The notes: generated by a model not told the origin, from the letters alone. 64,000 nucleotides of DNA from Clostridia bacterium (GCA_018436095.1 JAHDMJ010000023.1:20412-84411); one strand, 5' to 3'. Positions 27,792 to 37,484 are shown, counted from the stretch's first letter. Translations and numbers: made by a program.

Positions 27792-30700
27792 TCAATGGCT
27801 GCTGACTACGGGCAGCTTGGCCGCTGCATCGTAATCCACGTTAAAGCCAAGATGCTCCCCTAAAAACCTGAGCTTTACATAATTGCTGCCGTCCACATTA
27901 TACATGGGCGCCTCCAGCATCTGGCCGTTGACCATCAGCGTCAGCCGGCCCAGGCCTTCTCCGGCAGAAGGATCAATCGTGAAATCATCTCCCAAGAGCT
28001 TGGAATAGATGGCATTGGTCACATAACGGTAATCGTCCTGCTGATGGGCCTTATTGGTCATGGTATTGGCAAATAAGGTGATGTTGTAGCCGTCCTGTAC
28101 ATACTCAATAGCCGTAACCTGGTTCTGGTATTGGGGAATGTAATCGGCTGCCATGAAGCCTTCGATGGGATAATCGCTGCCGGTCTTAATCAGAACCTTA
28201 GCTCCTTCCGGCACCTGGGTAATGAAGTTGCCGCCATAGCCGTACATGATATCGTCCCCTGCCGCCGCATAGCCGGCGGTAATCAGGCTGTCATCCACAT
28301 AGGATACTGTAGTAAGGGCGTCAAAGTTGCCGCCTTTTTGGTAATCCAGGCCGATACCCAGCTCCTTCACCAGCTCTAAAGCTGTGGCGGTATAACCGAT
28401 ATAAGGCTTGCCCATCTCCACATAAGCTTTTTCGCCATCGCTAAGAGCCCTGCTGCCTACGATAACGTCGGCGGCTTCCAGACTGTCCGTCAGCTCAAAG
28501 CCCAACTGCCGGCTGTAAGCAAAGAGATCCCAGCCCAGGTTGGTATTTAGCCGGTCGCTGTAATTAGCCACGCCGTAAGCCTGACCGTCCATCAACTCAA
28601 AGGCATTGGCGGTTTTGCCCGGCACATACAGCTTAGGCGCTTTGACAATTTTCTTGGCAGTGGGCAAAGTATCACCGGCCGCCCCTTCCAGAATGTACTG
28701 ATCCTTGACTAGGGCAAAATCAGCAGCGGCGGTTACAAAGCCGCCCTTATGCTCACCTGCCGTGATATAGCCTACGGTTTTGCCGGCTTGCAGCAAGCTA
28801 TTGACGGCTTTTACCGCATCCAGGCTGTTGTTGGCGATAATTACGGCATTGCCCTGGCCTGTCACAATGGTCTTGATAGCAGGAACCTTATCCAGGGCTT
28901 CCAAATCGGCTGCCTTGAAGGCCCCTGCCTTCGTAATAACCTCAGCGTCAAAACCCCGCAATTGAGGGAACGCTGTCAAGGGCTCGGAGTAGAGGTCCGT
29001 CCAGTCCGTAATAACAATATTGGAATACAAGGCCGCATTGGCCATGTTCCTTTTGGCCTGACGCATATCCACAATGACGGCGCCTTTTTTATACTCTACA
29101 CCGCCTACCGTAACATCCTTATTCAACTGCTGCAGCCTTACGTCATTGCGCAGCAGATATTCAATCATCTCCTTGGCGGCCTGGCGATTGCGCTGGCTGC
29201 CGGAGTCAATGGGAATGGCATAATATTCGGGGAAGAAATTCTGGTTTTCTTCATACTTCTGCCGGAACACACCGGCTTCGGCGCCAATTTCGTCACTTTG
29301 ACTGACGTAGTAGGGGCGAACCGTGTCGGCGTCAATATTGTTCAGGCCCCGGCGGAAAAACTCCAACTGGTTCGTAAAGATTCTGTCTTTATTGGCAGCT
29401 ACGAAATCCGCATTGCCGATGAAGCCGTATTTAATAGCATCCACCGCCTCCTGGCTGCCATAGGGCACCTCGACAGTATAGGCGCTGGTGCCGTGGAGGA
29501 AGGAGTATTGGGGCGTGTAGCTGGTGGACATATCGTCAAAGGGTATCCAGCTTTTATGGCCATTTTCATCAACGGTTAAATAATCCCGCATAGGCATTTG
29601 GAAGCTGTTTAATTTGCTGTTGTTGGCAATAGCGGCGCTGCCAAAATACTCACCCTGGGCTAAAGCCGTATCCATAAACAGATCGTACTCTGCATTGGGC
29701 TCATGGGTGGGAGAGCAGGGCTCAATCTGAAATTGAGTATAAAAACCGTGGATTTCATAGAAGGCAACGGGATTCCATTTGGCAATCAACCGGGTCATGG
29801 CTTGAGTCTCCGGCTGAGTCTGGAAAGTATTATCCCGGTTCAAGTCAAAATAATTGCCGTTGGTACGGGTGAGAGCCCTTTTGCCGTCGGCATTTTGAGA
29901 AGGCACCAGGATGAAGAAAACATCCTCCAGCACCTTGGCCACATCCAGCTCTTTTTGTTCGATATTATAATATTGATTCATCTCTTCGGCAGTCAGAGTC
30001 ACCGATGCGTCGGCGCTGGGCTTCAGGTCAGTGGGCTCAAAAACTCCATTGCCCTGAATATAGCCTACGCCGGTGACTTTATCTTTAATAAGCTCCGGCC
30101 AAACCTTACCGTCGGCGGCCATTTCTTTTTCTAACCGGGCCCGGCCTTCTGCCGTCAGACCGGCGATCATATCATAGGAAATCCTTTGCTTTTGCTCCGC
30201 CGCCGCAATGATGGCTTCCAGGAAGTCCATGCAAGAGTCGGAGCCGGGGATTTCATCGGCATGGATGTTGCTGTACATAATAGGCACTTTATAAGATAGG
30301 GCTTTTTTCTCAATCTCAGCCTGCAGGGCTGCCGGCTGGGTTTCTGCCCGCTCCGTCAAGGCCAGGTGATTGGTCAAGTCCTTTTCCGCGGCGGCCAGAA
30401 AAATAGCTTTGATGTCCTGGCCTTCGGCGGTCTGGCCAATGACCTCTACCTTGGCATAGAGGCCGGCCTGGTTAGCCCTGGCTGCTAAAGCCTCCAGCTC
30501 CGCGTCGATCTGGCTCTGGGTTTTGAAGGAATCGTAAGGCCGAACCTGGACCGCAGCCTCCCCCTTCACCTGACCGTTAACGGCGCAGCTTAAAACGTAT
30601 TCGCCGGTATAATCCAGGATGCTGTTTCTGACCAGCCGGCGGTCCCGGTTGTCAACGCCGTTATAACCAAACATAGGGGCGGCGTCAAAAGTAAGCTGCA

Positions 30701-31124
30701 GATAAAGGCCGTCTTTTTGAACAACGCTGTTTTTAATGTTGGTAAACAAGGGCTGTTTTGGCTGGGCTGCCGTCTCCACCGTCTGCCAGGCCTCCAAGGG
30801 TCCCCCTAAGAACTGGTAAGGAAACATCGCTTCGTCCTGCAGTCCCTTTTGGCGGCTTAAGCTCCAGGAAACCCGGTTACTGCCGACGGCTTCCTCCAGG
30901 GCTGCTTTTTCCATATCCGTGATCTTTACCTGGACTTGGAAAGACCGCCCCTCCATCAACGCTATGGCCTGGGCCCCTTGGCCTGTATTTTCAAACACTG
31001 CCTGCTGTACTGCCGCTGCAGCCAAAGCCGGTCCGGCGGCGGTCATTGTAGACAGAATTAAGGCCAAACAAAGCAGAGATGCAAGAAAAACGCGACTAAA
31101 TCCATTAATCTTTTTGTACACCAC
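27792..31124 (-). CDS. Large exported M14-family zinc carboxypeptidase-like protein
   Basis: The protein has 1110 residues with a signal peptide (cleavage near ALAA, about 36). The M14 catalytic domain spans about 205-560: zinc ligands H288 and E291 in NIHADEIPG and H459 in YEIHGF, with NGNYFDLNRD in between, and catalytic Glu E552 in SAYTVEVPYG. A long C-terminal region follows, ending (about 1055-1110) in LMVNGQMLEAPMYNVDGSNYVKLRFLG, which resembles a copper-amine-oxidase-N or stalk-like surface domain. It probably digests peptides or cell-wall peptides outside the membrane. The start is GTG with GGAGGA 8 nt upstream. Monocistronic. Confidence 0.85.
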   Translation of the reverse strand: MVYKKINGFSRVFLASLLCLALILSTMTAAGPALAAAAVQQAVFENTGQGAQAIALMEGRSFQVQVKITDMEKAALEEAVGSNRVSWSLSRQKGLQDEAMFPYQFLGGPLEAWQTVETAAQPKQPLFTNIKNSVVQKDGLYLQLTFDAAPMFGYNGVDNRDRRLVRNSILDYTGEYVLSCAVNGQVKGEAAVQVRPYDSFKTQSQIDAELEALAARANQAGLYAKVEVIGQTAEGQDIKAIFLAAAEKDLTNHLALTERAETQPAALQAEIEKKALSYKVPIMYSNIHADEIPGSDSCMDFLEAIIAAAEQKQRISYDMIAGLTAEGRARLEKEMAADGKVWPELIKDKVTGVGYIQGNGVFEPTDLKPSADASVTLTAEEMNQYYNIEQKELDVAKVLEDVFFILVPSQNADGKRALTRTNGNYFDLNRDNTFQTQPETQAMTRLIAKWNPVAFYEIHGFYTQFQIEPCSPTHEPNAEYDLFMDTALAQGEYFGSAAIANNSKLNSFQMPMRDYLTVDENGHKSWIPFDDMSTSYTPQYSFLHGTSAYTVEVPYGSQEAVDAIKYGFIGNADFVAANKDRIFTNQLEFFRRGLNNIDADTVRPYYVSQSDEIGAEAGVFRQKYEENQNFFPEYYAIPIDSGSQRNRQAAKEMIEYLLRNDVRLQQLNKDVTVGGVEYKKGAVIVDMRQAKRNMANAALYSNIVITDWTDLYSEPLTAFPQLRGFDAEVITKAGAFKAADLEALDKVPAIKTIVTGQGNAVIIANNSLDAVKAVNSLLQAGKTVGYITAGEHKGGFVTAAADFALVKDQYILEGAAGDTLPTAKKIVKAPKLYVPGKTANAFELMDGQAYGVANYSDRLNTNLGWDLFAYSRQLGFELTDSLEAADVIVGSRALSDGEKAYVEMGKPYIGYTATALELVKELGIGLDYQKGGNFDALTTVSYVDDSLITAGYAAAGDDIMYGYGGNFITQVPEGAKVLIKTGSDYPIEGFMAADYIPQYQNQVTAIEYVQDGYNITLFANTMTNKAHQQDDYRYVTNAIYSKLLGDDFTIDPSAGEGLGRLTLMVNGQMLEAPMYNVDGSNYVKLRFLGEHLGFNVDYDAAAKLPVVSSH

Positions 31125-31255
31125 GATAATATTCCTCCTCTCGAATTTAACTAATTATACATCCGAATTTATTAATATGCAAAGGAAAATTTAAAATTTT
31201 CCTGCGGTTTTTCCCTGAAGAACAACGGCGTTAATTTGTGCTTCCTGTAAAAACG

Positions 31256-31352
31256 AGGCTGTCACAAAAAGTGATATGCTCCCTTCCAGGCAAACAAGTG
31301 AAAGAATAAATCACTTGATACTGAGAAGGGAGCATATTATTTGCGACAGCCT
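31256..31352. mobile_element. MITE-like hairpin element, 97 bp
   Basis: AGGCTGTC at 31256-31263 and GACAGCCT at 31345-31352 are terminal inverted repeats. Inside, ATATGCTCCCTTC (31274-31286) pairs perfectly with GAAGGGAGCATAT (31325-31337), and CAAGTG with CACTTG around the centre. The GGCTGTCxCAAA ends resemble those of some IS families, so it may be a non-autonomous derivative. There is no coding capacity. The rest of the 31125-31478 gap shows nothing. Confidence 0.6.
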
Positions 31353-31478
31353 TGAATGTCCTTATTAAATTGTACATTTCAATTCTGCGATTAGGTCTGC
31401 TTCCCCGACTTTTTCAATGAGCCCGGTTTGTCGAGGGCTTAATACGGTTATTTTTTAGTCCTTTTTTGCCTCGCCTTC

Positions 31479-32666
31479 CTAGGGCCGCCTCTGCAGCAGC
31501 ACCAAAATAAAGGCTATAATACAGGTAGCAGCCGCCAGGATAAAGGAAGTGGTGTAGGAACCGCTTTTGACAAGATGATTTGAAATAATCGGAAACAATA
31601 AGGCGGAAATACCAAAGCCCACCATGACGCAACCGTAATTAAGCCCCATATGCTTCGTGCCGAAATTGTCCGCCGTGATGGCCGGATACACGCCGGCAGC
31701 GCCGCCAAAGCCGAAGGCAATGGCCGCAATGCAAATGAGAAACAAAGAGCCCCGGGCCACAATCATGGTCAGAATCGCCAGCATGGTAATCAAAATAATC
31801 GCATACACCGCCTGCTTGCGGCCGATTAAATCGGATACCCAAGAGGTAAGCAGACGGCCGGAGGCGCTGGCTATTCCCGTGATCATTACCCCTAAAACCG
31901 CTAATTCCTGGGACAAGCCCCTTTCCGCCCCCAGAGTCATAAAAAGAGGATTAAGAATGAAATAGGCCGGCAAAATGCAGAGCAAGGATAAGCTGATTAA
32001 GTAAAACTGGCGGGTTTTCAGCATCTCCCCGGTGGAATACTGCTTTTTGGTCACATTCATCTTGGAGGCCACAAAACCGGGAGGCGCGTAACCGGCGGGC
32101 GGATTATCGATATTCAGGGAACAGCCCACACAAACAACCAGAAAGATAGCCCCGAAGGCCAGCAGGGTTTTGGGAACGCCGGCGCCGGCCAAAAGGGTGT
32201 TGGTAATGGGCGCAAAGATCACCAAAGAAAAGCCGAAAGCCGCCACCATAAAGCCCGTGGCAAAGCCCCGCTTATCGGGGAACCATTTTTGAACTACGGA
32301 CACCGTGGCCGTATAAACGATACCGGTGCCTAAGCCGCCGATAATGCCGTAGGTGATATAAACAAGCCAGGGGGCAGCCTTGGTGACGAAAGCTGTCAGA
32401 ATCATACCCAGGCTGATCAGAACGCTGCCAAAGACCGTCACCGGTTTGGGACCGATTTTATCCTGGGCCTTGCCGCCCAAGATGATACCCAAAACGAATA
32501 CGGCCAGCATAATCGATGAGGTATAGCCGGCCTTAGAGGCCTCCCATTCCAAATGCTGAGCTACAGGACCCCTAAACACGCTCCACATATAGATGATGCC
32601 GGCGCATAGCTGGATCAGCATGCCGGCGATCAATAGCCCGTAGCGGCTTTTTACTTGATTCTCCAT
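31479..32666 (-). CDS. MFS transporter, oxalate/formate antiporter (OFA) family
   Basis: This is a 12-helix membrane transporter of 395 residues. GIIYMWSVFRGPVAQHL in helix 1, GGKAQDKIGPKPV between helices 2 and 3, and TATVSVVQKWFPDKRGFATG are typical of OFA-family MFS proteins, which exchange small carboxylates. Two upstream ATGs (32702 and 32699) lack a ribosome binding site, while GAGGAAAAG lies just before the ATG at 32666. Substrate unknown (formate, oxalate, lactate or pyruvate analogues). It follows no close operon partner. Confidence 0.85.
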   Translation of the reverse strand: MENQVKSRYGLLIAGMLIQLCAGIIYMWSVFRGPVAQHLEWEASKAGYTSSIMLAVFVLGIILGGKAQDKIGPKPVTVFGSVLISLGMILTAFVTKAAPWLVYITYGIIGGLGTGIVYTATVSVVQKWFPDKRGFATGFMVAAFGFSLVIFAPITNTLLAGAGVPKTLLAFGAIFLVVCVGCSLNIDNPPAGYAPPGFVASKMNVTKKQYSTGEMLKTRQFYLISLSLLCILPAYFILNPLFMTLGAERGLSQELAVLGVMITGIASASGRLLTSWVSDLIGRKQAVYAIILITMLAILTMIVARGSLFLICIAAIAFGFGGAAGVYPAITADNFGTKHMGLNYGCVMVGFGISALLFPIISNHLVKSGSYTTSFILAAATCIIAFILVLLQRRP

Positions 32667-32748
32667 TCTTTTCCTCGCTTCCTGTAAATACTTGTCCATC
32701 ATTATACAGTAGAACGCTAAGCAAGGAAAGCAATTTTTTATCAGATTA

Positions 32749-33843
32749 TCAGATATTCCTTTCCTGCTTCTGCCTTCTCAGATAAAGCTCGCCGCAGCCC
32801 CAGATAAACAGCGGCAGAATCACCTGAAAGGGGAAAGCATAATAAGGATAGTATTTCAGGAAAGCAAACATCTCCATAGTATTTTTATATAAGATGCAGC
32901 AAAGGGCCATAGCAAACATCCCCAGGGGCAAAACGAGGATCCGGTAATCCTTCAGCCCGAAAAGGCTGGCTAACCCCTTACTGGCAACTAAAAGACAGAC
33001 GGTAATTTTAACAATGCCGGCAAATAGAAAATTCGAGGAAATGGTGCTCTCGATTCTGGCTAAAAAATCACTGATTCCGATGATCCGGGCCGTTACATAA
33101 GAGGGGAAGTAGTTGGCCCGCATCATGGTAGGACCGAGCAAAGTCAAATTTCTAAAAAACACCAGAAGGAAAACAACTAATATGATGGCAAGAGCATATA
33201 AAAACAGCTTATACGGGCTGTCGTTCTTCTTAAAAGAGCCGGCCAGTCCTAAGAATATCACAGTTTCCGCATAGGGGAAGGAAAAGATTTGGAAGGTGCT
33301 TTCGGCAAACTGGGCCCCGGTATGTTCTCCGATGGGCAGCAGGTCGTCAACCTTGGCCTGGGGTATAGAGGTGACGAACGTAAACAGCACCACGAATACT
33401 ACAAAGAAAAAGACGGCTATCGACCATTTGCCCAGGGTTCGCACACCGCTTCTGGCCATATAGATAGTGGTAAGAATCATCAATATCATAATCGGCAGCT
33501 GGGGTGTTTCCGGCATGGCGGATATCTGGGTAAATTCCGAGAAATTCCGCAGCACCAAAGCGCAAAGATGTATGGCATACCACGTGAATAAAGCGATGCA
33601 TATTTTACCGCAGATCTTTCCGAACAAGATATCTGTAATGTCAAATATGTCTTTTTCAGGAAACATGGTTATGATTCGTCCGTAAATCAAAAACATGGGT
33701 ATGGCGGCCAAGGTAGCCAATAATATAGGTATCCAGGCCTCCTGGCCTACGCTGGTGCTGACCCCCATTACTACGCTGCTGCCAAAGTTGAACAGTACTA
33801 TGCTGAACATTACCTGGTTAAAGGTAACTTTCCCCTTTTTCAT
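32749..33843 (-). CDS. Germinant receptor B subunit (GerAB/GerKB family)
   Basis: The protein has 364 residues and about ten membrane helices, in the APC-like spore germination permease family. FNQVMFSIVLFNFGSSVVMG starts helix 1, and later helices carry TQISAMPETPQLPIMI and FSFPYAETVIFLG as in GerAB proteins. It is thought to bind the germinant in the inner spore membrane with the A, C and D subunits encoded just upstream. The gene starts 3 bp after the small D-like gene and is the last of the operon. Confidence 0.9.
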   Translation of the reverse strand: MKKGKVTFNQVMFSIVLFNFGSSVVMGVSTSVGQEAWIPILLATLAAIPMFLIYGRIITMFPEKDIFDITDILFGKICGKICIALFTWYAIHLCALVLRNFSEFTQISAMPETPQLPIMILMILTTIYMARSGVRTLGKWSIAVFFFVVFVVLFTFVTSIPQAKVDDLLPIGEHTGAQFAESTFQIFSFPYAETVIFLGLAGSFKKNDSPYKLFLYALAIILVVFLLVFFRNLTLLGPTMMRANYFPSYVTARIIGISDFLARIESTISSNFLFAGIVKITVCLLVASKGLASLFGLKDYRILVLPLGMFAMALCCILYKNTMEMFAFLKYYPYYAFPFQVILPLFIWGCGELYLRRQKQERNI

Positions 33844-33846
33844 CGC

Positions 33847-34071
33847 CTATCCCCTCCCCTGTACGTTGAAAAGAGCATCAATAGCCTTTGTAATCAAGAT
33901 GTTGGGCGAGGGAATTGAGATTTGCAAACTGTCGAGGATCAAGATGATGAAGCTGATAAGCATAATCACCGTATAAATCCTTTTTATCCCTTTCTCTGCC
34001 TGCTTTAAAGCCGTTTTGTAATCATAAATTATCACCGTCAGGAATAAGAACAAGATTATGGCCGTCAGCAT
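33847..34071 (-). CDS. Small two-helix germinant receptor D-like subunit
   Basis: The protein has 74 residues with two predicted membrane helices (about 2-16 and 34-52) joined by a charged loop. AGGAGGG precedes the ATG. Small two-helix D subunits are known in ger operons of Bacillus and Clostridium; position and topology fit, but sequence identity cannot be judged by eye. It lies between the C and B genes with 13- and 3-bp gaps, so co-translation is likely. Confidence 0.7.
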   Translation of the reverse strand: MLTAIILFLFLTVIIYDYKTALKQAEKGIKRIYTVIMLISFIILILDSLQISIPSPNILITKAIDALFNVQGRG

Positions 34072-34084
34072 TTTGCCCTCCTGA

Positions 34085-35221
34085 TCATTTAATAAAGCCG
34101 GAATTAACGATATGCACCTTTGATGATACTTCTATCTCAATGTTGGAGAACACTTCATCCCAATGGGGTTCTAACTCCTCCCACAGCTTTAAGTCCCTCT
34201 TATACACCATATCGCTGAAGTTGAAGATATCGGCTTGGTATTCCTGTTGGACTTTTGCCACCACAGCCTTAATCTTCTCCTCAATCATCACTTCTGCGGC
34301 TTCCTCGATTCGTTTGATGACCTCTTCATTGGTTAAGTCCAGCTCTTCATGATTTTCCGCAACGGACACATCAATACTGCTTTCAATTTTCACCTTTAAC
34401 CGTTCTTGCTGATAACTGAAGGATTTTTTGGTGTCGCTCCGGAAGATTTCCAAAGAAATATCATCGGTTTCGCGGCCGAGCATATCCAGGGTCAGGATAC
34501 CGCCTTCCAGCTTATCCTCCGCAAACAAAACATACCGGGATTCTTCCGGCGTCAGAAAACCTGCCAGCTTGTCTCCTTTAAAAACAGCGCTGCCGTTGGC
34601 CTCGGTGACTTCCCGGTCGCCATTTTTTGTTTTGCGCAAGGCCGGCAGAATCGCCGCATTGCCCTTGGATTTAAGCATGTTGTATATATCGTAAAGCTGC
34701 ATGTGGATGGTGCTGGCGGTAACGCTTTTATCCTTTGTAATAATTTCATGAATAATTGACGACATGATGCCGCTCATCTTTTCGTCTTTTTTCAAGATCA
34801 CGGCGGCAGTATCTTCCTGGGACAAAGCCACGCACATGGTTTCCCGGCATTCGCCGTCCCGCAAAAACCATTCGATGGCGTCGAATATCCCCTCTTTCTC
34901 TGCAAATTGCTGGCTGATTACCAAAACATAACTGCTGCCGAAATACAGCCGGTTCAGCTCTTTCTTTTTGGCGTTTCTGGCTGCATCAAACAGGTTTTTG
35001 CCTTCAGAAGTAATAATCCTGCTGCCAATATTGCTTCGCTTTTCCGCCGTCAGCAGGTCGGCAACCTCATAGCTCATCTTATATTCGTTATTTTCCTTAT
35101 CGAAATCCACGGCGATGCCTACCACGATATTCACTTGGTCCAGGCCCCGGTAATTCCAGCAGCCGCAGAGGCCCAAAGCCACCAGTATATACAGCAGACA
35201 AACCAGCAAGCGTTTAGCCAT
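34085..35221 (-). CDS. Germinant receptor C subunit lipoprotein (Ger(x)C family)
   Basis: The lipoprotein has 378 residues, with lipobox LCGC (C21) followed by WNYRGLDQVNIVVGIAVD, the conserved N-terminus of Ger(x)C proteins. It sits on the outer face of the inner spore membrane. The frame extends to 35257, but the ATG at 35221 overlaps the end of the A subunit gene by 8 nt and has GGAGGTGG upstream. Confidence 0.92.
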   Translation of the reverse strand: MAKRLLVCLLYILVALGLCGCWNYRGLDQVNIVVGIAVDFDKENNEYKMSYEVADLLTAEKRSNIGSRIITSEGKNLFDAARNAKKKELNRLYFGSSYVLVISQQFAEKEGIFDAIEWFLRDGECRETMCVALSQEDTAAVILKKDEKMSGIMSSIIHEIITKDKSVTASTIHMQLYDIYNMLKSKGNAAILPALRKTKNGDREVTEANGSAVFKGDKLAGFLTPEESRYVLFAEDKLEGGILTLDMLGRETDDISLEIFRSDTKKSFSYQQERLKVKIESSIDVSVAENHEELDLTNEEVIKRIEEAAEVMIEEKIKAVVAKVQQEYQADIFNFSDMVYKRDLKLWEELEPHWDEVFSNIEIEVSSKVHIVNSGFIK

Positions 35222-36767
35222 TATTGCCACCTCCCTGCTGCCTGACTTCGTTTTCACTCAGCTCTTCGGGGCGTTCAATCATATCAGGCCAGGGAGAGCG
35301 GATGAAAATATCCTTGTTTTTTTGGAAGCTGAAGCTGCCCTCCAAGGATAGGTGGTCTACGCCAAAAGATTTCAGGTTGTTGAGGTGAATGAACAGCAGG
35401 GAAAGGCCTATGGTCAGGCCAAAGAAGCCGAAGCTTGAAGCCAGCAGCAGCAATAGCAGCCGCCAGAAAATAATTGGCGCATTCAACTTCGGCACCAAAA
35501 GGCTGGTAATGCCTGTAGCCGCCACCATGATGATCATCGGCGCCGCCACCAGGCTGGCCTCAACGGCGGCCTGGCCGATAACCAGAGCCCCCACAATGCT
35601 TAAAGCCTGGCCGATATTGGAGGGCATGCGGACACCTGTTTCCCGTAAAATGTCAAAAACGATCAGCATGATTACAGCCTCCACAGCAGCAGGCAAAGGC
35701 ACGTTTTGGCGTTCCAGGGCAATCCTCATCAATAGCTGCAAAGGCAATATCTCCTGATGGAAGGCCACTACGGCGATATACAGTCCCGGCACCGCCAGAG
35801 TCAAAAAGAAACCCATAATACGCAGCATTCTGGAAAAGGAAGAATAATAGAAGTTAAAGTAATAGTCCTCATTGACTTGAAAATTTTCAATAAAAAGATA
35901 AGGCACAGTCAGAGCTACGGGGGTGTTGTCCACCAAAACAGCAATGCGGCCTTCCAGAAGCTTAGCCAGCACAACATCAGGCCGTTCGGTGCTGCCTACG
36001 GTACGAAAAGGCGAATTAGGAAAGTCGTGGATCTGCTCGGTGATATAGTTGGAATCCAGTATCCCGTCAATATCGATTTTGTTTAGCCGCCGCAAAAGTT
36101 CCTCTAAAACGTCCTTGTTCACCAAGCTGTCGAGATAGCAAATACAAACCGTAGTTTGGGTGCGTTTGCCCAAAGTCATGGTTTTCGTTTTTAATTCATT
36201 TGTACGGGCTCGCCGCAGGATTTGGGAAAGGTTCTGAATCAGGGATTCCGTAAAGCCGTCCCGGGGGCCGCTGAGAACTTTTTCATTATCCGGCTCCGCT
36301 ATGGAGCGAACGGCAAACTGCTTCGTATTTAAAACGGCGGCCTGATCACAGCCCTCTACGAAAAGCACGGTATCGCCGTGGGTCACACTTTCAATCAGGG
36401 CTTTAAAGGTGTTGATTTTTTTTGATTCCCCCACCTGTACTACAGTGGCCAGCAGGCTTTCCAGCAGCGGTTCGCCCCCCTCCGGCCTTTTGGTCATCAG
36501 GGGCTCCACAATATTGTTGTTGACAATTTCCGAATGGACTACGCCGTCAATAAAGATCAGGAAATAACGGATAGGGTCTTTCCCCGGACTTTGAATCATC
36601 TTATATTGGACAATATCCACGTTGTTAAACAGCTTTTTAATCACTGCAACATTTTCGTCCAATGACCGGCTGAATTTATGCTCTTCAAGAGGATAGTTCA
36701 AGCGGGCAATTTTTTCATCAAGATCCGTAGCTTTTCCGGCGCACAATTTTTTCAAAAACCGCAGCAT
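35214..36767 (-). CDS. Germinant receptor A subunit (GerA family)
   Basis: The protein has 517 residues. A soluble N-terminal region (about 1-290) contains PIRYFLIFIDGVV and RRLNKIDIDGILDSNYITEQI. A membrane domain of several helices follows, with LPAAVEAVIMLIVFDILRETGVRMP and GQALSIVGALVIGQAAVEA, all typical of GerA/SpoVAF proteins. The ATG follows AAAGGAGAAGCT. It is the first gene of the receptor operon. A sigma-G-like promoter lies just upstream (36798-36827). Confidence 0.95.
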   Translation of the reverse strand: MLRFLKKLCAGKATDLDEKIARLNYPLEEHKFSRSLDENVAVIKKLFNNVDIVQYKMIQSPGKDPIRYFLIFIDGVVHSEIVNNNIVEPLMTKRPEGGEPLLESLLATVVQVGESKKINTFKALIESVTHGDTVLFVEGCDQAAVLNTKQFAVRSIAEPDNEKVLSGPRDGFTESLIQNLSQILRRARTNELKTKTMTLGKRTQTTVCICYLDSLVNKDVLEELLRRLNKIDIDGILDSNYITEQIHDFPNSPFRTVGSTERPDVVLAKLLEGRIAVLVDNTPVALTVPYLFIENFQVNEDYYFNFYYSSFSRMLRIMGFFLTLAVPGLYIAVVAFHQEILPLQLLMRIALERQNVPLPAAVEAVIMLIVFDILRETGVRMPSNIGQALSIVGALVIGQAAVEASLVAAPMIIMVAATGITSLLVPKLNAPIIFWRLLLLLLASSFGFFGLTIGLSLLFIHLNNLKSFGVDHLSLEGSFSFQKNKDIFIRSPWPDMIERPEELSENEVRQQGGGNNG

Positions 36768-36797
36768 AGCTTCTCCTTTGATGAGCAGTATTCTTTT

Positions 36798-36827
36798 TAG
36801 TATAAAAAAAGCAGGGATTTTTATGCA
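36798..36827 (-). promoter_or_regulatory. Sigma-G-like promoter of the germinant receptor operon
   Basis: On the minus strand TGCATA, 17 bp, then TATACTA matches the forespore sigma-G pattern (TGMATA / CATACTA) except for the first base of the -10. It is 30 bp before the gerA ATG. It lies within the terminator hairpin of the preceding pil operon. Confidence 0.5.
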
Positions 36828-36834
36828 TCCCTGC
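36804..36834 (-). terminator. Intrinsic terminator of the pilus operon
   Basis: On the minus strand GCAGGGAT / ATCCCTGC with an 8-nt loop is followed by seven T residues. It ends the operon about 100 bp after the PilO-like gene. The segment 36835-36932 shows nothing else. Confidence 0.88.
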
Positions 36835-36932
36835 TAATGTAAACACCATTTCCGCTGAATCAACATGGTCATTGAACAAGCAATTCAAGAAAGGATTGAT
36901 CGTATGAGCCGAACTGAGCTTGTGATTGTGTC

Positions 36933-37484
36933 TTAAAGCTTCTCGTAAAGAAGCAGTGTCAGCCGTACCGAAACAGGCTGGGCGGCAATATCCCCCTGAG
37001 GTGAGGCGGCAGCTGGCTGAACAGTGATGTTTTGCAGCTCGCAGCGGTAAGGAAAGTCATATAAGGCGCTTAGAATTTCCTTGGCCTGGGCGTAGCTTTC
37101 TGCGGCAAAAGTCAGCTCAACGCTCCGTTGGGCCAGATGTTCATCTAAACGCGGCTGAACAAAGGTTAGCCCATAGTCCCGGGCATTAAGTAAAATGCTG
37201 TCAAACTCCAGCATAACCAGATTGATATTATCGTATTCCGGCACGGCTACAGGACGAAAATCCGGTGAAAGCTCCGCTTCCTTCAGGGCCTTTTCCATCT
37301 GCCGCAACCGGATCAACTGGGACTGTCCAAGGGCCAGTTCCTCTTCGGCAATGACCAGCCGCTGCTGGGCTGCCGCAAGCCGGCGCCCTACAGGCAGGTA
37401 AAAAAACTGCATATAGGATACGGCAACCAGCAGGAATATCAATAGAATAAGCAGTACTCTTTCGCGTTTTGATAGCTTTCTCAT
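36933..37484 (-). CDS. pilO: PilO-like pilus alignment protein
   Basis: The protein has 183 residues: a basic N-terminus, one membrane helix (about 9-27), a coiled-coil-like segment (about 33-70) and a small alpha/beta domain. This is the PilO architecture. Sequence conservation is low in the family, so the call rests on topology and on order after PilM- and PilN-like genes, with which it would form the inner-membrane alignment complex. Its start overlaps the PilN-like stop by 4 nt. Confidence 0.7.
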   Translation of the reverse strand: MRKLSKRERVLLILLIFLLVAVSYMQFFYLPVGRRLAAAQQRLVIAEEELALGQSQLIRLRQMEKALKEAELSPDFRPVAVPEYDNINLVMLEFDSILLNARDYGLTFVQPRLDEHLAQRSVELTFAAESYAQAKEILSALYDFPYRCELQNITVQPAAASPQGDIAAQPVSVRLTLLLYEKL

